NCBI GenBank assembly: GCA_006226685.1
Contig: SBGG01000035.1
Coordinates: forward strand, 1 to 64,000
Direction of reading: 5' to 3'
DNA: 64,000 bases
Source: Sphingomonadales bacterium
GTDB lineage: Bacteria; Pseudomonadota; Alphaproteobacteria; Sphingomonadales; Sphingomonadaceae
The position numbers were made by a program, and so were the translations under genes. Positions within the stretch are counted from its first letter, which is position 1. Each line of letters begins with the position of its first letter. Of this stretch, positions 47,653 through 62,153 are shown in pieces. Below the pieces are notes generated by a model. It was given only the letters and a program-made list of their open reading frames with translations. It was not told the DNA's origin and ran no database searches.

Positions 47653-48354
47653 TTATCGAGAGGCGCCGCCGTTCGGCGCCTTCTCAAAACGCATACCGAG
47701 CAACGGACGCGTCAATATCATACCGGCCAGGAAACCGCCGATATGCGCCCCGATGGCAACACCATTATCTCCGGTTCCAAGCGAATTGCTGCCAAGGCCA
47801 CTGGCCAGTCCGATCAGAAATTGCAGGAACACCCATCCCGCCCCCAGCCAGAGCATACGCACGGCCGTGGCTGGAATAGGCCCAAGCGCCCGCACCTTAT
47901 TATTGCTGAAAAGCAACGCATAGGCGCCAATCACCGCCGAAATCGCACCGCTCGCGCCGATCATGGGAATCATGAGATGCGGCCCCAGCAGCCATTGCCC
48001 AAAAGCCGCAGCATAGGCGCCGATACCATAAAGCAGCAATAACGGCCGCCCGCCCATCACCCATTCAACCTGCCGACCACAAAACAGCAGGATCAACAGG
48101 TTGAAACCAAGATGAAGCCAGCCGCCGTGCAGCAGCGTCGCGGTAAGCGGCGTGAAAAGCACCGGAACGACCGGCACGGCAAGCCCCGCCTGATCGAGCA
48201 ACCCAGGCTCCCCCACCCGCGCGGGGATAAACCCGCCTGCATAGGCGAGCATAGCTTCCCAGCCAGGCAGGGCGCCCACAAGGTAAGCCAGGAAGGTGAA
48301 AAGCGCTATGCCGTTGGTAACGCGCGCAGTGGAGGACGACATTGCCTTCATCAC
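47653..48354 (-). CDS. Rhomboid-family intramembrane serine protease
   Basis: The 233-residue protein has six or seven hydrophobic segments. The catalytic Ser is S135 in the motif MIGASGAISAVIG, with H204 in IGAHIGGFLAG. HGGWLHLGFNLLILL is the HxxxN loop motif of the family (H81 and N85). Rhomboids cleave membrane-spanning proteins. ATG 48354 is used; 48351 and 48342 are alternatives. It is convergent with the DUF4170 gene. Confidence 0.88.
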   Translation of the reverse strand: MMKAMSSSTARVTNGIALFTFLAYLVGALPGWEAMLAYAGGFIPARVGEPGLLDQAGLAVPVVPVLFTPLTATLLHGGWLHLGFNLLILLFCGRQVEWVMGGRPLLLLYGIGAYAAAFGQWLLGPHLMIPMIGASGAISAVIGAYALLFSNNKVRALGPIPATAVRMLWLGAGWVFLQFLIGLASGLGSNSLGTGDNGVAIGAHIGGFLAGMILTRPLLGMRFEKAPNGGASR

Positions 48355-48504
48355 TCTCCAGACCGCAATGACAGGGATCCTGCGCCGATAACGGCACTAA
48401 CAGCTTCAATCTGCCGGTAGCGGACAAATGGGATCATCTGCGCCGAGAGCGTCATGAATGCAACCATCCGGCTCTCACCGGATGCAACAGGAACGCTCGC
48501 GCGA

Positions 48505-48981
48505 TCAGATGAACTCGATCTTGTCGACGGCGTAATATTTTTCGCCGGAAGGCACGATCACCTCGACATCCTCGCCGACCTGCTTGCCAATGAGGGCACG
48601 GCCGAGCGGGCTGTTATAGGAAATCATGCCCATTTTCGCATCTGCTTCGGCCTGACCGACGATCTGATAACGGACCGGCTTGTCATCCTCATCGAGCAGG
48701 GTGACGGTCGCGCCGAATACAATCTTGTCACCCGAGAGAGTCTTGGGATCGATCACCTGAGCGCGGCTGAGCTTGTCTTCCAGGTCGGCGATAGTCGCCT
48801 CGACCTGCCCCTGACGCTCCTTGGCCGCATGATATTCGGCATTTTCGGAGAGGTCGCCATGCGCGCGCGCTTCCTCGATCGCGTCGACGATCAGGGGACG
48901 CTCTGCCTTCAGGGCACGAAGCTGGTCATTCAGCTTTTCATACCCGATGGCGAGCATCGGCATTTTTTCAACGGTTGCCAT
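48505..48981 (-). CDS. greA: Transcription elongation factor GreA
   Basis: The 158-residue protein has the N-terminal coiled coil ([60 protein letters not shown]) with acidic tip residues (D and E in [10 protein letters not shown]). The C-terminal domain has [20 protein letters not shown]. GreA stimulates transcript cleavage in backtracked RNA polymerase. ATG 48981 is chosen; an upstream one at 48987 would add two residues. It lies downstream of carB on the same strand, an arrangement shared by other alphaproteobacteria. Confidence 0.96.
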   Translation of the reverse strand: MATVEKMPMLAIGYEKLNDQLRALKAERPLIVDAIEEARAHGDLSENAEYHAAKERQGQVEATIADLEDKLSRAQVIDPKTLSGDKIVFGATVTLLDEDDKPVRYQIVGQAEADAKMGMISYNSPLGRALIGKQVGEDVEVIVPSGEKYYAVDKIEFI

Positions 48982-49072
48982 CAGCAAATCCCCAATATTT
49001 CTCTGTACCGGCGACGCACCGTCCTCCGGCTGAAACCTCTACCCCTGATCGAAGAACCGAGAGATAAGATCA

Positions 49073-52370
<3,298 letters not shown>

Positions 52371-52387
<17 letters not shown>

Positions 52388-52778
52388 TGGCGAATTCCGG
52401 AGAGTAAATGAATATATTAGAAAGCCCCAATTTCAGTTCTTTCAATTTTCTCTTGAAACCCTCTCCGTGCAACCTCAGCACGTACTTGTCAAAAAAGTTA
52501 CATGAGAATCCAAAGCCTTGAACAAAGCCATCATATGATGATAGCCAAAACACCCTAGGTTTCAATTCGGCCGCAAAAACCTTCTCGTCAATCAACGGAG
52601 TTGGCTGCTGAAATCGAAACTCTACTTCGTAATGGCTACCTTTATGCAAATTCTGCGATACTATGTCCGCATAAGCTAATTTCATTAGCTTAAGAACATC
52701 CATATTTTTAAGCATATCCTCAGATAGAACATCGTGATCAAACCGGTAGGTATTCTTCCGAATATTCCCGTAGATCAT
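52371..52778 (-). CDS. Hypothetical AT-rich ORF inserted between carA and carB
   Basis: The 135-residue product begins [20 protein letters not shown]. It contains [19 protein letters not shown] and [20 protein letters not shown], looks soluble, and ends AQKN. No family recognised. GC is about 40% over 52441-52740 by count, against roughly 60-65% in neighbours, and its codons are AT-rich. Its ATG shares ATGA with the carA stop, and its stop lies inside the carB start, so it is coupled to both. This arrangement and composition indicate a horizontally acquired insert that kept the operon readable. Confidence 0.75.
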
Positions 52779-53935
52779 TTCAATCCCCCCACAAACTTCT
52801 CGAACAAATAGAAGCTGTCCTGCGGCCCCGGCGAAGCCTCTGGGTGATATTGCACCGAAAAGGCGTTCTTGCCGGTAATGGCGATGCCGCAATTGGAGCC
52901 ATCGAACAGGCTCCGGTGCGTTTCCACCACATTGGCGGGCAGGGTCGCGGTATCGACCGCGAAGCCGTGGTTCATGCTGGTAATCTCGACCAACCCGTCT
53001 TCCATCCGCTTGACCGGATGGTTGGCGCCGCGATGGCCCTGATGCATCTTCACCGTTTTCGCGCCCGCCGCCAGCGCCAGCATCTGATGCCCGAGGCAGA
53101 TGCCGAAGATCGGCACATTAGCATCCAGCAGCTTGCGGATCACCGGCACCACATATTCTCCGGTCGCCGCCGGATCGCCCGGACCGTTGGAGAGGAACAC
53201 GCCATCGGGCTTCAGCGCCATGATATCCTCATAGCTCGCCTTGGCGGGCAGCACGGTAACGCGGGCACCCGCCTTCACCAGATTGCGGAAGATATTGTCC
53301 TTCGCCCCGAAATCGAGCGCCACCACATGCGGCGCATCGGGCTTGTCGGCCTCGAGATGATAGCCGACGCCCAGTTCCCAGGCCCCGCCCTGCCACTCGC
53401 GCCGGTCGCCGGTCACCTCGATCGCAAGGTCCATGCCCTCCAGCCCCGGCCATGCCTTCGCCTTTTCATGCAGCTCGGCGAGATCAAACTTGCCATCGGG
53501 ATGATGGGCAATCACCACATTAGGCGCGCCCTGCATCCGGATGCGACGGGTCAGCGCGCGGGTATCGACGCCGGAAAGGCCGATGCGCCCGTTCGCCTTC
53601 ATCCATTCGTCAAAAGGCTGGCTGTTGCGGAAATTGCTCGGCGCGGTCACATCCTCGCGCACGATGCACCCCAGCGCATGCGGCTCACGCGCCTCGACAT
53701 CCTCGGCATTGGTGCCGACATTGCCGATATGCGGAAAGGTGAAAGTGATGATCTGCCCGGCGAAGCTCGGATCGGTCATGATCTCCTGATAGCCGGTGAT
53801 CGCGGTGTGAAAGCACAGCTCGCCCACCGCCTCGCCGGTCGCGCCGAAACCGCGGCCGAAAACCACCGTGCCATCCGCCAGAACCAATACCCCGGTCGCT
53901 CCTTTGGGCACAGCAGGGTATGTGGCGGTCGCCAT
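52775..53935 (-). CDS. carA: Carbamoyl-phosphate synthase small subunit
   Basis: The 386-residue protein has the N-terminal CarA domain (FHTAITGYQEIMTDPSFAGQ) and a C-terminal class I glutamine amidotransferase domain with the catalytic Cys in VPIFGICLGHQMLALA and the His/Glu pair in SVQYHPEASPG. It frees ammonia from glutamine for CarB. ATG 53935 (MATATYPAV) is chosen over a longer frame to 54013 with low-complexity residues. It leads an operon interrupted by an AT-rich ORF before carB. Confidence 0.97.
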   Translation of the reverse strand: MATATYPAVPKGATGVLVLADGTVVFGRGFGATGEAVGELCFHTAITGYQEIMTDPSFAGQIITFTFPHIGNVGTNAEDVEAREPHALGCIVREDVTAPSNFRNSQPFDEWMKANGRIGLSGVDTRALTRRIRMQGAPNVVIAHHPDGKFDLAELHEKAKAWPGLEGMDLAIEVTGDRREWQGGAWELGVGYHLEADKPDAPHVVALDFGAKDNIFRNLVKAGARVTVLPAKASYEDIMALKPDGVFLSNGPGDPAATGEYVVPVIRKLLDANVPIFGICLGHQMLALAAGAKTVKMHQGHRGANHPVKRMEDGLVEITSMNHGFAVDTATLPANVVETHRSLFDGSNCGIAITGKNAFSVQYHPEASPGPQDSFYLFEKFVGGLK

Positions 53936-54110
53936 GGCGGATTTCCTTTTGCTTTTGCTTGTCCAAAACAGCCGCACGCTACCCGGTGGTGCGCAGGCTA
54001 AACGGCCGGTCACCTATGCCTTTGCGGCGATACGGTCAATGACTGTTAAAAATTTGTTTTGCCGCTATATCTGATCCTTTCCCGAACCACAAAAGAGGAT
54101 TCGCCCCGTC

Positions 54111-54563
54111 ATGATCCGTGACGCCATCAAATCTGCGCAAATCGATGCCATGAAAGCCGGCGACAAGGAACGTCTGGCCGCTGTCCGCCTGATCCTCGCC
54201 AAGCTCAAGGATCGCGACATCGAACTGCGCACCGCCACCCAGACGCCCGATGATGACGCCATCGTGGTCGATGTGCTCCAGAAGATGGTGAAGCAGCGCC
54301 GCGAATCGATTGCCATGTTTGAACAGGGCGGACGGGCGGAACTCGCCGCGAAGGAGCAGGCGGAACTGGACGTGATCGAAGCCTTCCTCCCCCGCCAGTT
54401 GAGCGAAGAGGAAACCACTGCCGCCATTCTCGCGATCAAGGAAGAAATCGGCGCCTCTTCGGTCAAGGATATGGGCAAGGTGATGGCGGTTCTGAAGGAA
54501 CGGCATGGCACCGTGCTCGACATGAGCAAGGCAAGCGGGTTGGTGAAGGCAGCACTGAGCTGA
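54111..54563 (+). CDS. GatB/YqeY-domain protein
   Basis: The 150-residue protein IRDAIKSAQIDAMKAGDKER ... VDVLQKMVKQRRESIAMFEQ matches the YqeY family, a helical domain related to the tail of GatB amidotransferase. It may bind tRNA, but its function is unsettled. It lies between the divergent carA and the dnaG-rpoD pair, a place where it often occurs in alphaproteobacteria. Confidence 0.88.
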   Translation: MIRDAIKSAQIDAMKAGDKERLAAVRLILAKLKDRDIELRTATQTPDDDAIVVDVLQKMVKQRRESIAMFEQGGRAELAAKEQAELDVIEAFLPRQLSEEETTAAILAIKEEIGASSVKDMGKVMAVLKERHGTVLDMSKASGLVKAALS

Positions 54564-54755
54564 CCCGCCGCCCGCCTTTGCGCTGGATCGGGGGACTTTC
54601 CCCCGGCCACGCCCTCATCCGGCCCGGTTTCGGCGATCGATACCAAAAGCCAGATGGGACGCGAGCCGACGCGAAGCGGCGTAGAATCTCGATCCATTCA
54701 CAGTATTTTTCTGGGAATCGCGCGCGACTCGCGCTAAGACCTGTATAATAACGAG

Positions 54756-56618
54756 ATGTCTCTCTCGCCTCAGTTTCTGGATGAGTTGCGTGCCCGCACA
54801 TCCTTGTCGACCCTGATCGGCAAGAGCGTAAAAGTGCAAAAGGCAGGCCGCGAGTATAAGGCATGCTGCCCCTTTCATAATGAGAAGACGCCCAGCTTCA
54901 CGATCAACGATGAAAAGGGCTTCTACCACTGTTTCGGCTGTGGCGCACACGGCGATGCCATACGCTGGATGACCGATCATCGCGGCCTGCCCTTCATCGA
55001 CGCGGTAAAGGAACTGGCCGACGCGGCGGGGATGGAAATGCCCGCGCCCGATCCCCGCGCCGCGCGCAAGGCAGAGCAGGCGCGCGGCCTTCATGATGCG
55101 ATGCAGGCGGCGCAGGACTGGTTTGTCGAACAGCTTGCCGGGGTGGACGGCGCGGAAGCACGCGCCTATCTCGCAAAGCGCGGCATCACCGATGCGACCC
55201 GACGCGCCTTCGGTTTCGGCTATGCGCCGGATTCGCGTGGCAAGCTGAAAGCCGCGCTCAAGGATTTTCCGATCGAAATGCTGGTCGAGGCCGGCCTTCT
55301 GATCCAGCCGCCGGACGAACCGGGCCGGACCAATCGCGACCCTTATGACCGTTTCCGGGGGCGGCTGATGATCCCGATCCGCGACGCGCGCGGACGAGTG
55401 ATCGCCTTTGGCGGCCGCATATTGGGACAGGGCGAGCCCAAATATCTCAATTCCCCGGACACCCCCCTCTTCGACAAGGGACGCACCCTCTATAATCTCG
55501 ACAAGGCGCTAGCCGCCGCGCGCGCATCCGACCGCGTGATCGTAGTCGAAGGCTATATGGACGTGATCGCGCTGGCGCAGGCCGGTATCGGCGAATGCGT
55601 CGCGCCGCTCGGCACTGCGCTGACCGAGCATCAGCTTGAGCGGCTGTGGAAGATGGTGGACGTGCCCATCCTCTGCTTCGATGGCGATGCGGCGGGGCAA
55701 AAAGCCGCCGACCGCGCGGCGATGCGCGCCCTCCCCTTACTGAAGCCCGGCCAGTCCCTGAGCTTCGTGACGTTGCCGGGCGGGATGGACCCTGATGATC
55801 TCATCAAGGCCAGCGGCGCGGCGGGATTTGAAACCTGCATCAGATCGGCGATACCGCTGGTCGAACGACTATGGCTGCACGAACGGCAGGCCGGAGAAGT
55901 TTCCACACCGGAAAGCCGTGCAGGCCTGCAACAACGACTTGCCGAACAAGCGACCACCATCACCGACCCGCTGGTCCGCAAGGAATATGAGCGGGCGCTG
56001 CGGGAGCGTTTCTGGGCAGAATTCGGCTGGAAGAAGCAGGAACGCAATGCCGTGCGCGGCTTCATCGCGCGCACAAGGGAAGAAATTCGTTCCGATCTTG
56101 CCAATATGGCGCAGCGCATCGACCGCATGATGAAACGCGCGATATTATTGGGATTGTGCCGACATCCGGCGGTGCTTTACAGCCATCGCGAGCAACTGGC
56201 GTCGATCACCATGCCAACCGAGGCGCTCAGCCAGTGGACGGCACTGATGATCCGGGCATCGCTGGAGCGTAACGCTCTTGAAGAAAGCCTGGTCGACGCC
56301 ATATTGCAAGAAGCTTCCCTGCCAGACCTAGAACGCCGGAACCTAAAGCATGATCTGTGCTTTTCGTTCTTCAGCACGGATACCGACAGGACGACAGCGG
56401 AAAAGGACTTGGGCGAAGTCATCAATATTCTGTTGTTCGAGCAGGAGTTCACACCAAAGCTTGAACGATTGAAGGCTGATCTTTATGCGCAAGGCGATGA
56501 TGGAATGGACGAGACCCGGTGGCAGGAACATCTCTCACTGATAACGCTCAAGCGTCAGAATGACGAACGGCTGCGGGAACTCAAGGCAAATATCGAAGAA
56601 CAGCTGATGGCCGCGTAA
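54756..56618 (+). CDS. dnaG: DNA primase
   Basis: The 620-residue protein has the CHC2 zinc domain (CPFHNEKTPSF and HCFGCGAHGD), the TOPRIM core (VVEGYMDVIALAQAG and FDGDAAGQKAADRAAMRALP) and a C-terminal helicase-interacting domain (about 445-620). It makes RNA primers at the replication fork. ATG 54756 lies behind ATAATAACGAG. It precedes rpoD by 41 bases, the end of the conserved macromolecular-synthesis operon; rpsU is in this window at the other end and not adjacent. Confidence 0.96.
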   Translation: MSLSPQFLDELRARTSLSTLIGKSVKVQKAGREYKACCPFHNEKTPSFTINDEKGFYHCFGCGAHGDAIRWMTDHRGLPFIDAVKELADAAGMEMPAPDPRAARKAEQARGLHDAMQAAQDWFVEQLAGVDGAEARAYLAKRGITDATRRAFGFGYAPDSRGKLKAALKDFPIEMLVEAGLLIQPPDEPGRTNRDPYDRFRGRLMIPIRDARGRVIAFGGRILGQGEPKYLNSPDTPLFDKGRTLYNLDKALAAARASDRVIVVEGYMDVIALAQAGIGECVAPLGTALTEHQLERLWKMVDVPILCFDGDAAGQKAADRAAMRALPLLKPGQSLSFVTLPGGMDPDDLIKASGAAGFETCIRSAIPLVERLWLHERQAGEVSTPESRAGLQQRLAEQATTITDPLVRKEYERALRERFWAEFGWKKQERNAVRGFIARTREEIRSDLANMAQRIDRMMKRAILLGLCRHPAVLYSHREQLASITMPTEALSQWTALMIRASLERNALEESLVDAILQEASLPDLERRNLKHDLCFSFFSTDTDRTTAEKDLGEVINILLFEQEFTPKLERLKADLYAQGDDGMDETRWQEHLSLITLKRQNDERLRELKANIEEQLMAA

Positions 56619-56659
56619 CGGGCATCGGACAGGCTGAATCGGACAGGCAAGGCGAATAG

Positions 56660-58693
<2,034 letters not shown>

Positions 58694-58715
58694 CCATCAA
58701 CGGAAACCATCGACA

Positions 58716-58745
58716 GGGCGGCGGAATGATTCCGCCGCCCTTTTT
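58716..58745 (+). terminator. Terminator after rpoD
   Basis: A perfect 11-bp stem GGGCGGCGGAA/TTCCGCCGCCC with a TGA loop is followed by TTTTT, 22 bases after the rpoD stop. A textbook intrinsic terminator. Confidence 0.95.
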
Positions 58746-58929
58746 CATGGTAACGATTTATAGTAACCTGGATTTTAACCATTTCTCATCATCTTCTGCC
58801 TCATATGGAGACAGAAGAGGCAGAAAAATCGGCTTAGTCGAACTTCCCGATAAACGCCCCGTTTACCGCATCCCTCTATAAATGCTCATGAACCCATGGC
58901 AATCCGACCAGGGGAAAATGAGGTAGATT

Positions 58930-59607
58930 ATGCAACATGCGCACCTCTCCGATGCCGATCGGAGTATAAGTTCAACGATTGATTCGCTGATCGCGATCGA
59001 TGGCACCGCCGTTCATCCGCATGTTCAGATGCTCATTACCGCCATCGGCACCCCCGGCGCCCGCCCGCTGGCCTCGCTCGCCGATGCCGCCCATTATCTG
59101 TGCCTGTTGCACGGTCGCTTTCCCGGCGTGGTCGATCATGCCGCCACGCGCAGCACCGACAATGCGGCCCGTCACTGGCTGGTTCAGGCCTGCGAAGCCT
59201 TTGCCGACGAGCGCGCCTATCTCACCCGCCTGACGGTCGCACTTGGCCCGGTCCCCAGCACCAGCGGCCAGAATCAGTGCGATTCGGCTGTCCTTCAGCA
59301 ACGCCACGCGCTCGACATGCTGTCGCAATCCGATCGGCGCGGCTGCGCGATGGGTGCGGCGCTGACTCTCATGCTGGATTGGGGCGGCGTTCGTCACTTG
59401 CTCGACCATGCGGCGATGCGCATCGGCATGGAACCCGCCAAATGCGGCCTTCCGACCGCCGCCGACACCATGGCGGTGCTGCGCGGCATCGCGACCGACG
59501 ACGCCGTGGTTCGCGCGATCCAGTTCGGAGCGCGTCAGCTTCTGGGACAGCATAAGGGCCTGTGGGAACTGATGCGCGCCCGCGCCGACATCCGCGCGGC
59601 CGAATAA
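58930..59607 (+). CDS. Hypothetical soluble protein
   Basis: The 225-residue protein (MQHAHLSDADRSIS...) is mainly helical, with no signal peptide or membrane segment. Segments RPLASLADAAHYLCLLHGRF and DRRGCAMGAALTLMLDWGGV look like helical bundle elements. Family not recognised. ATG 58930 has TGAGGTAGATT upstream. The gap since rpoD has a weak EcfG-like element (CGAAC at about 58838, N16, CGTT). Confidence 0.65.
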   Translation: MQHAHLSDADRSISSTIDSLIAIDGTAVHPHVQMLITAIGTPGARPLASLADAAHYLCLLHGRFPGVVDHAATRSTDNAARHWLVQACEAFADERAYLTRLTVALGPVPSTSGQNQCDSAVLQQRHALDMLSQSDRRGCAMGAALTLMLDWGGVRHLLDHAAMRIGMEPAKCGLPTAADTMAVLRGIATDDAVVRAIQFGARQLLGQHKGLWELMRARADIRAAE

Positions 59608-59675
59608 ACTCGGCCCCTTGCCCTGCCCGGTAAAGCGCACTACCCCCTTTTGCATCGCAAAACGGGATCAGGATC

Positions 59676-60518
59676 ATGCGTTTCGAAGGTACCGCCGATT
59701 ATGTCGCCACCGATGACCTGAAGGTCGCGGTCAACGCCGCGGTGCTGCTGCGCCGTCCGCTGCTGGTTAAGGGGGAACCCGGCACCGGCAAGACGGTACT
59801 GGCACAGCAGATTGCCGCCGCGGTGAATGCTCCGCTGATCGAATGGAACGTCAAATCGACCACGCGGGCGCATCAGGGCCTGTATGAATATGACGCGGTG
59901 GCGCGCCTGCGGGATGGCCAGCTGGGGGACGAGCGCGTCCACGACATCCGCAATTACATCCGTCGCGGCAAGCTGTGGGAGGCGTTTACCTCCGAAAAGC
60001 TGCCGGTGCTGCTGATCGACGAGATCGACAAGGCCGACATCGAATTCCCCAACGACCTGTTGCAGGAACTCGACCGGATGGAATTCCATGTTTACGAAAC
60101 CGGCGAGACGGTAAAAGCGGCGGAACGCCCCATCGTCGTCATCACCTCCAATAATGAGAAGGACCTTCCCGACGCCTTTTTGCGCCGCTGCTTCTTCCAT
60201 TATATCCAGTTCCCCGACCGGGAGACGATGCAATCGATCATTGACGTGCATTTCCCCGGCATTCAGAAAATCCTCGTATCCCGCGCGCTCGACATATTTT
60301 ACGATCTGCGCGAGGTGCCCGGCCTGAAGAAGAAACCATCCACGTCCGAACTGCTCGACTGGCTGAAGCTGTTGCTTGCCGAAGATATGCCGCTCGACGT
60401 GCTGCAATCAAAGGATGCGCGCAAGGCGATCCCGCCGCTGCATGGCGCACTGCTCAAGAATGAGCAGGACGTGATGCTGTTCGAACGGCTGGCCTTCATG
60501 ACGCGCAAAGGAGGATAG
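59676..60518 (+). CDS. MoxR-family AAA+ ATPase
   Basis: The 280-residue protein has Walker A in VKGEPGTGKTVLAQQIA, Walker B in VLLIDEIDKADIEFPNDLLQ and sensor residues (VVITSNNEKDLPDAFLRRC). It is a MoxR-type ATPase that remodels or loads metal cofactors on target proteins together with a vWA partner. That partner is the CoxE-like gene at 60945. It is followed by the GFA gene with one base between them. Confidence 0.92.
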   Translation: MRFEGTADYVATDDLKVAVNAAVLLRRPLLVKGEPGTGKTVLAQQIAAAVNAPLIEWNVKSTTRAHQGLYEYDAVARLRDGQLGDERVHDIRNYIRRGKLWEAFTSEKLPVLLIDEIDKADIEFPNDLLQELDRMEFHVYETGETVKAAERPIVVITSNNEKDLPDAFLRRCFFHYIQFPDRETMQSIIDVHFPGIQKILVSRALDIFYDLREVPGLKKKPSTSELLDWLKLLLAEDMPLDVLQSKDARKAIPPLHGALLKNEQDVMLFERLAFMTRKGG

Positions 60519-60519
60519 A

Positions 60520-60945
60520 ATGACGATCAAGGGGCATTGCCTGTGTGGCGCGGTGCATTATGAAATCGATGCCCAGCCACTAGGCGCGCGCGCATGCTGG
60601 TGTCGCGATTGCCAGCGCATCGCCAGTGGATCGGCTACCGTCAACGTGCTGTTTCCTGAAGAAGCGGTTCGTTTCGAAGGAGAGATCACCACGCTGCAAA
60701 GCAACGCCGACAGCGGCAACAGGGTAGAACGCGGTTTCTGCCCGACCTGCGGATCGCAAATCTACAGCAAGACGATAGAACCCGCCGGCCTGCCGATGCG
60801 CATCCGCGCGGGCACGCTGGACGATCCCGAACTGATGGCGCCTCAGGCGATTATCTGGACGTCGAGCGCGCCGAGCTGGGCCACGCTCGATCCGAGCATC
60901 CCGCATTATCCCAAGGCGCCGCTGCCACCTCCGGCCAAAGGCTGA
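60520..60945 (+). CDS. GFA/CENP-V-family zinc protein
   Basis: The 141-residue protein has the GFA zinc motifs KGHCLCGAVHYEI, CWCRDCQRIA and RGFCPTCGSQIYSK. The family includes glutathione-dependent formaldehyde-activating enzyme and other thiol proteins; activity is not known for most members. It lies between the MoxR-type ATPase and the vWA partner with near-zero gaps, so it is part of that operon. Confidence 0.9.
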   Translation: MTIKGHCLCGAVHYEIDAQPLGARACWCRDCQRIASGSATVNVLFPEEAVRFEGEITTLQSNADSGNRVERGFCPTCGSQIYSKTIEPAGLPMRIRAGTLDDPELMAPQAIIWTSSAPSWATLDPSIPHYPKAPLPPPAKG

Positions 60946-62123
60946 TGCTGCTCAATTTCCTCGATGAATTACGGGCTGCGGGCATTCCGGCGGGCGTGAA
61001 GGAGCATCTGGTGCTGCTCGACGCGCTCGACCGGCAGGTGATCGACCAGACGCCCGAAGCTTTCTATTATCTGGCTCGTGCCACCTATGTGAAGGATGAG
61101 GGCCTGATCGACCGCTTCGATCAGGTGTTTCAGAAGGTGTTCCGCGGCATTTTCTCCGAAACCGAAATGCCCGGCGCGGACATTCCCGAAGAATGGCTGC
61201 GCGCGGTGGCCGAGAAATATCTCAGCCCCGAGGAAATGGAGAAGATCAAGTCGCTGGGAAGCTGGGACGAGATCATGGAGACGCTGAAAAAGCGGCTTGA
61301 GGAACAGCAGGGACGGCATCAGGGCGGCAATAAATGGATCGGTACCGGCGGCACCTCCCCTTTCGGCAATGGCGGCTATAATCCCGAGGGCGTCCGGATC
61401 GGCGGCGAAAGCCGGCACAAGCGCGCGATCAAAGTGTGGGAACGGCGCGAATTTCAGAACCTCGATGCAACGCGCGAACTGGGCACCCGCACTATCAAGG
61501 TCGCGCTGCGCCGCCTGCGCCGCTTCGCGCGGGAGGGAGCGGCCGATGAGCTGGATCTCGACGAAACCATTTCCGGTACGGCGAAGCGTGGTTTTCTCGA
61601 CGTGCACATGCGCCCGGAGCGGCGCAATGCGGTAAAGCTGTTACTGTTTCTCGATGTCGGCGGATCGATGGACCCGCATATCCGGCTATGCGAAGAACTG
61701 TTCAGCGCGGCGACGACGGAGTTCAAGAATCTCGAATTCTTCTATTTCCACAATTGCCTCTATGAGGGCGTATGGAAGGACAACCGCCGCCGCTTTGCCG
61801 AGCGCATTCCGACATGGGATATCCTCCACAAATATGGCCATGATTATAAGGTCATCTTCGTCGGCGACGCGGCGATGAGCCCTTATGAGATCAGCTATCC
61901 CGGCGGCAGCGTCGAGCATATGAACGACGAACCGGGCGCTCTCTGGCTGGAACGGGTGACGCGCACCTATCCGGCGACGGTGTGGATCAACCCGGAACGG
62001 CGCGATTATTGGGATTATAGCCAGTCCAACAAAATGATCCGCCAGTTGATGGATGACCGCATGTACCCGCTGACGCTCGACGGGCTGGATGCGGCTATGC
62101 GGGAACTCAGCCGTAAACGCTGA
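60945..62123 (+). CDS. vWA-domain protein, CoxE-like
   Basis: The 392-residue protein has an N-terminal helical region and a C-terminal vWA-like CoxE domain. The metal-dependent site appears as LFLDVGGSMDPHI, with DxGxS. The segment FVGDAAMSPYEISYPGG is typical. It pairs with the MoxR ATPase. Its ATG overlaps the GFA stop (TGATG). The end of the operon follows. Confidence 0.9.
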   Translation: MLLNFLDELRAAGIPAGVKEHLVLLDALDRQVIDQTPEAFYYLARATYVKDEGLIDRFDQVFQKVFRGIFSETEMPGADIPEEWLRAVAEKYLSPEEMEKIKSLGSWDEIMETLKKRLEEQQGRHQGGNKWIGTGGTSPFGNGGYNPEGVRIGGESRHKRAIKVWERREFQNLDATRELGTRTIKVALRRLRRFAREGAADELDLDETISGTAKRGFLDVHMRPERRNAVKLLLFLDVGGSMDPHIRLCEELFSAATTEFKNLEFFYFHNCLYEGVWKDNRRRFAERIPTWDILHKYGHDYKVIFVGDAAMSPYEISYPGGSVEHMNDEPGALWLERVTRTYPATVWINPERRDYWDYSQSNKMIRQLMDDRMYPLTLDGLDAAMRELSRKR

Positions 62124-62153
62124 TCCCGGCCCGCGCCGCGCCGATCCTGCCGG

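Noticed and set aside
58838-58862. EcfG-like element upstream of the hypothetical gene at 58930
   Set aside because: The -35 is CGAAC, one base off; not strong enough.
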